From: an uncultured Chloroflexota bacterium
Lineage (GTDB): Bacteria > Chloroflexota > Dehalococcoidia > UBA2247 > RBG-13-53-26
Length of the DNA: 7,365 nt
Assembly (NCBI GenBank): GCA_937860285.1
Contig: CALMBS010000078.1
Coordinates: 1-7,365, forward strand
Reading direction: 5' to 3'
The notes under the pieces were generated by a model, which did not search any database, was not told the DNA's origin, and was given only the letters and a program-made list of their open reading frames with translations. How positions within the stretch are numbered: position 1 is the first letter of the stretch; the number at the start of each line of letters is the position of its first letter. The position numbers and the translations under genes are program-made. Of this stretch, positions 6,701-7,365 are shown piece by piece.

Positions 6701-7127
6701 GGTCCGCGAGCGGTACGACCAGAACGGGGGAGTCGTGCCGGAAGCCGTCCTGCACTCCTTCCGCCGCACCGGGTTCGTCATCATGGGGGTGGCGGCGGTG
6801 ATGGTGGTGGTCTTCTTCGCCTTCTCCATCTCCAAGATCCTCACCGTGTCGGAGCTGGGCTTCGGCATGGCCATCGCCATGGTGGTGGACGGCACCCTGG
6901 TCAACTTCCTGATGTCCCCCTCGGTCATGAAGATACTGGGCAAGTGGCTCTGGTGGTGGCCAAGCTGGCTCAACTGGGTGCCGGACTGGCGCTCCCATCC
7001 GGGTGACGACGAAGTGGCCCCCGAAGAGAACGTTTTCGGCCCCTACTACCGGCCGTCCGGGGTCCCCGGGTATGCCGCGGCGGACTCGGCAGAGGACGGG
7101 TCGGCGCAGCCGCACTGGCGCTCCTGA
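3759..7127 (+). CDS. MMPL-family (RND superfamily) 12-TM membrane transporter
   Basis: 1122 aa, ATG with AAAGGGG five bases upstream, TGA at 7125-7127. A basic N-terminus (1-25) precedes TM1 (~26-45). Porter domain 1 (~46-540) starts with the family-typical run of polar residues and EKFP (71-74). It then carries a 79-residue internal duplication and two short 18-residue helical repeats (414-449). TM2-TM6 lie at ~543-693, TM7 at ~733-751, porter domain 2 (~752-893) has LPPDSVSRSG, and TM8-TM12 lie at ~895-1055. The C-terminus has GKWLWWWP and a short acidic tail. The proton-relay positions are GIDH (D608, H609) in TM4 and MDF (D973, F974) in TM10. The usual MMPL pattern is Asp-Tyr at both sites. 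TM8 contains an Arg (R904) where the neighbour has Ser. The family exports lipids or hydrophobic molecules from the cytoplasmic membrane using proton motive force; the substrate is unknown. It is paralogous to the upstream fusion but has its own promoter, leader and terminator. Confidence 0.93.
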   Translation: MKTKSHSKNGGFFGSLGRFSARHARSVILMWVVILAISGVLYLTMFSKNMTTVIKFTTQNDSQKAEDIFAEKFPLAAYDLESGLVSSNKYTADDPEFWAYVDGLWAKLGPLREVGAVKDAQYLDPALREGVPLVPPLLEKMVAAINLMLDNSTTSEQLIQASDGLKAAAVEMRAAASQFTDDKLTDGGKQGRDGMLQAAAGADELAGTCLLADGLQKTYNALYPVTQGTPLTAEVREATVAEMKATAARLSAMAAYLEATGPGTADRPTLVSGLKQFGEQGPMLAAMYEAKWAAQLGRDFAVMLTGSDLPSAADVIAVTADMQATGQRLTSIIAYVEANVPDSPTRQTLLDGLNSASSQMNMYGTTVMPILAQALSYIEDPGSGFWGDTAETFLRAALGLARGYIEPQIATAEDGLRQMQEQTGAQIGQVNDGIATLKGQLSMQLPTAVDGIAQAQAGIDLANGLISTDRQSCQFIVKMSPDKDEAASYVFDLRDAILTGTGKGVDPETTFEEDGFRVRMIGMSNTQQDMQDVALSDLKKSMIIAVPIALVVLFVVFGTLGAAVLPIVLALVVIVVALGVCAIVGTWIQIAFAIQNIVALLGLSLGIDHALFLAYRYREERRKGRDKIEAIAKANASAGHAIFWAGVVVIISFLGIMFIPCSMHQSLGVGAFTVLFVIIPASLTLLPALLSVLGNGFDFGRLPWQKRLTDPLPPETEGSKDIWHWITRPSLRAPIISFVLGTALLLLVIWPYTKMRLSYTSVESLPPDSVSRSGLDAIKHAGFPDYATMPVNIAIDGYDKPAVRAQAEELFAEMEASGQFYMNIPLFVNEEGTVAWKMSTFLQSPFTPEAADLIRDLRSDYIGDRFETAGGAAHVAGQTAFTVDFLKINEDYMDPILSMVLVLRFLLLMVAFRAILISVFLTVLSVLSLYAGYGMVVWVFQEGNTLGIYQKISGIDPYVPFMLMCGLLGISMDFLVFMASRVRERYDQNGGVVPEAVLHSFRRTGFVIMGVAAVMVVVFFAFSISKILTVSELGFGMAIAMVVDGTLVNFLMSPSVMKILGKWLWWWPSWLNWVPDWRSHPGDDEVAPEENVFGPYYRPSGVPGYAAADSAEDGSAQPHWRS
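4452..4838 (+). repeat. 79-residue internal duplication in porter domain 1
   Basis: Residues 243-274 align without gaps to 322-353, offset 79, with 15 of 32 positions identical by hand count. Shared elements are M-x-AT-x-x-RL, AY-x-EA-x-x-P, then R-x-TL-x-x-GL. The same 79-residue offset exists in the upstream fusion protein (RADLIAGI at nt 636 and RPALIAGL at nt 873), so the duplication predates the paralogue split. It likely forms a repeated helical hairpin in the extracytoplasmic domain. Confidence 0.6.
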
Positions 7128-7160
7128 TTCGCCACCGACGTCGCACCACAGACGGGTTCT

Positions 7161-7196
7161 ACGGGCCGGGGATCGATCCCCGGCCCGTCTCCTTTT
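7161..7196 (+). terminator. Strong rho-independent terminator after the second transporter gene
   Basis: nt 7161-7188 form a perfect 28-nt palindrome: ACGGGCCGGGGA and its exact reverse complement around TCGA, giving a 12-bp GC-rich stem. It is followed by CTCC and TTTT (7193-7196). It lies 34 nt after the stop codon. The T-run is short but the stem is very stable. It marks the 3' end of this transcript and separates it from the promoter at 7270. Confidence 0.85.
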
Positions 7197-7237
7197 CCCA
7201 ACCACCCCGAGCAGCCTGCCATCCTGTGTGGCGGAAA

Positions 7238-7261
7238 GGGCCCCGGGCCGGGGGCCGGGCC
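7238..7261. other. 24-nt G/C-only tract with imperfect dyad symmetry
   Basis: Every base from 7238 to 7261 is G or C. GGCCCCGG and CCGGGGGCC are reverse complements apart from one extra G. It lies between the terminator and the next promoter, ending 8 bp before its -35 box. It may be a second termination hairpin or a regulator site, but no T-run follows. Confidence 0.3.
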
Positions 7262-7269
7262 TTACCGGT

Positions 7270-7299
7270 TTGACAGTCGGAGCCGATATATGGTACGAT
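7270..7299 (+). promoter_or_regulatory. Sigma70-type promoter with extended -10 for a gene beyond the right edge
   Basis: TTGACA (7270-7275) is followed by an 18-bp spacer and TACGAT (7294-7299), with TG at 7291-7292. The geometry is the same as the promoter at 3530-3559: 15 bp from -35 to TG, then one base, then the -10 hexamer. The predicted start is near 7306. The remaining 60 nt to the window end show no convincing gene and are presumably leader. Confidence 0.7.
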
Positions 7300-7365
7300 C
7301 GCTCCCCAAAGGCATGCAGCGCAGCACTTCGTGTACGACGTGTGCGTGCACGGTCAGGGCGAGAC

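Noticed and set aside
3801..7205. 1134-codon open frame on the minus strand opposite the second transporter
   Set aside because: It is an antisense shadow in GC-rich coding DNA. Its product is rich in His, Gly, Gln and Asp with no family motif, while the + strand frame shows full MMPL domain order, TM pattern and a ribosome binding site.
7314..7365. Open frame from ATG 7314 to the right edge
   Set aside because: Only 17 codons are visible, there is no Shine-Dalgarno, and it begins about 8 nt after the predicted transcription start; it is more likely leader sequence.

Overview
This is a GC-rich window (roughly two-thirds G+C by eye) with two large genes in tandem on the + strand. Both encode MMPL-type (RND superfamily) membrane transporters. 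The organism cannot be named safely. The MMPL family, the roughly 39-residue LYGVWG/DVFAVG propeller repeats and the GC-rich codon use would suit an uncultured Chloroflexota (Dehalococcoidia-like) or an actinomycete-like lineage. This is inference with low confidence.

Layout. (1) nt 3-3356: a 5'-truncated gene whose visible N-terminal part is an array of 39-residue beta-propeller-like repeats. The array is joined in frame to an MMPL transporter that has lost TM1 and the first half of its first porter domain. The transporter part keeps 11 predicted membrane helices and carries an 18-residue, Cys-bearing helical repeat array in its extracytoplasmic domain. (2) nt 3357-3758: a 402-bp intergenic region. 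It holds stem-loops (possible weak terminator), a 9-bp perfect inverted repeat over a strong sigma70-type promoter (TTGACA, 18-bp spacer, extended -10), and a leader of about 190 nt. The leader has mutually exclusive stems, a 23-codon upstream ORF with its own Shine-Dalgarno sequence, and a tract complementary to the Shine-Dalgarno region of the next gene. (3) nt 3759-7127: a complete 12-TM MMPL transporter of 1122 aa, paralogous to the first. (4) nt 7128-7365: a strong rho-independent terminator, a G/C-only tract, and a second promoter with the same geometry as the first that fires off the right edge.

How the parts fit. The two transporters look like a duplicated pair whose first member was remodelled by fusion to a propeller. 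They may form a hetero-oligomer or handle related hydrophobic or lipid cargo, but the substrate cannot be read from the sequence. The second gene seems to have its own promoter and a post-transcriptional control leader. The most notable points are the propeller-MMPL fusion without TM1 and the structured leader with uORF and anti-Shine-Dalgarno.
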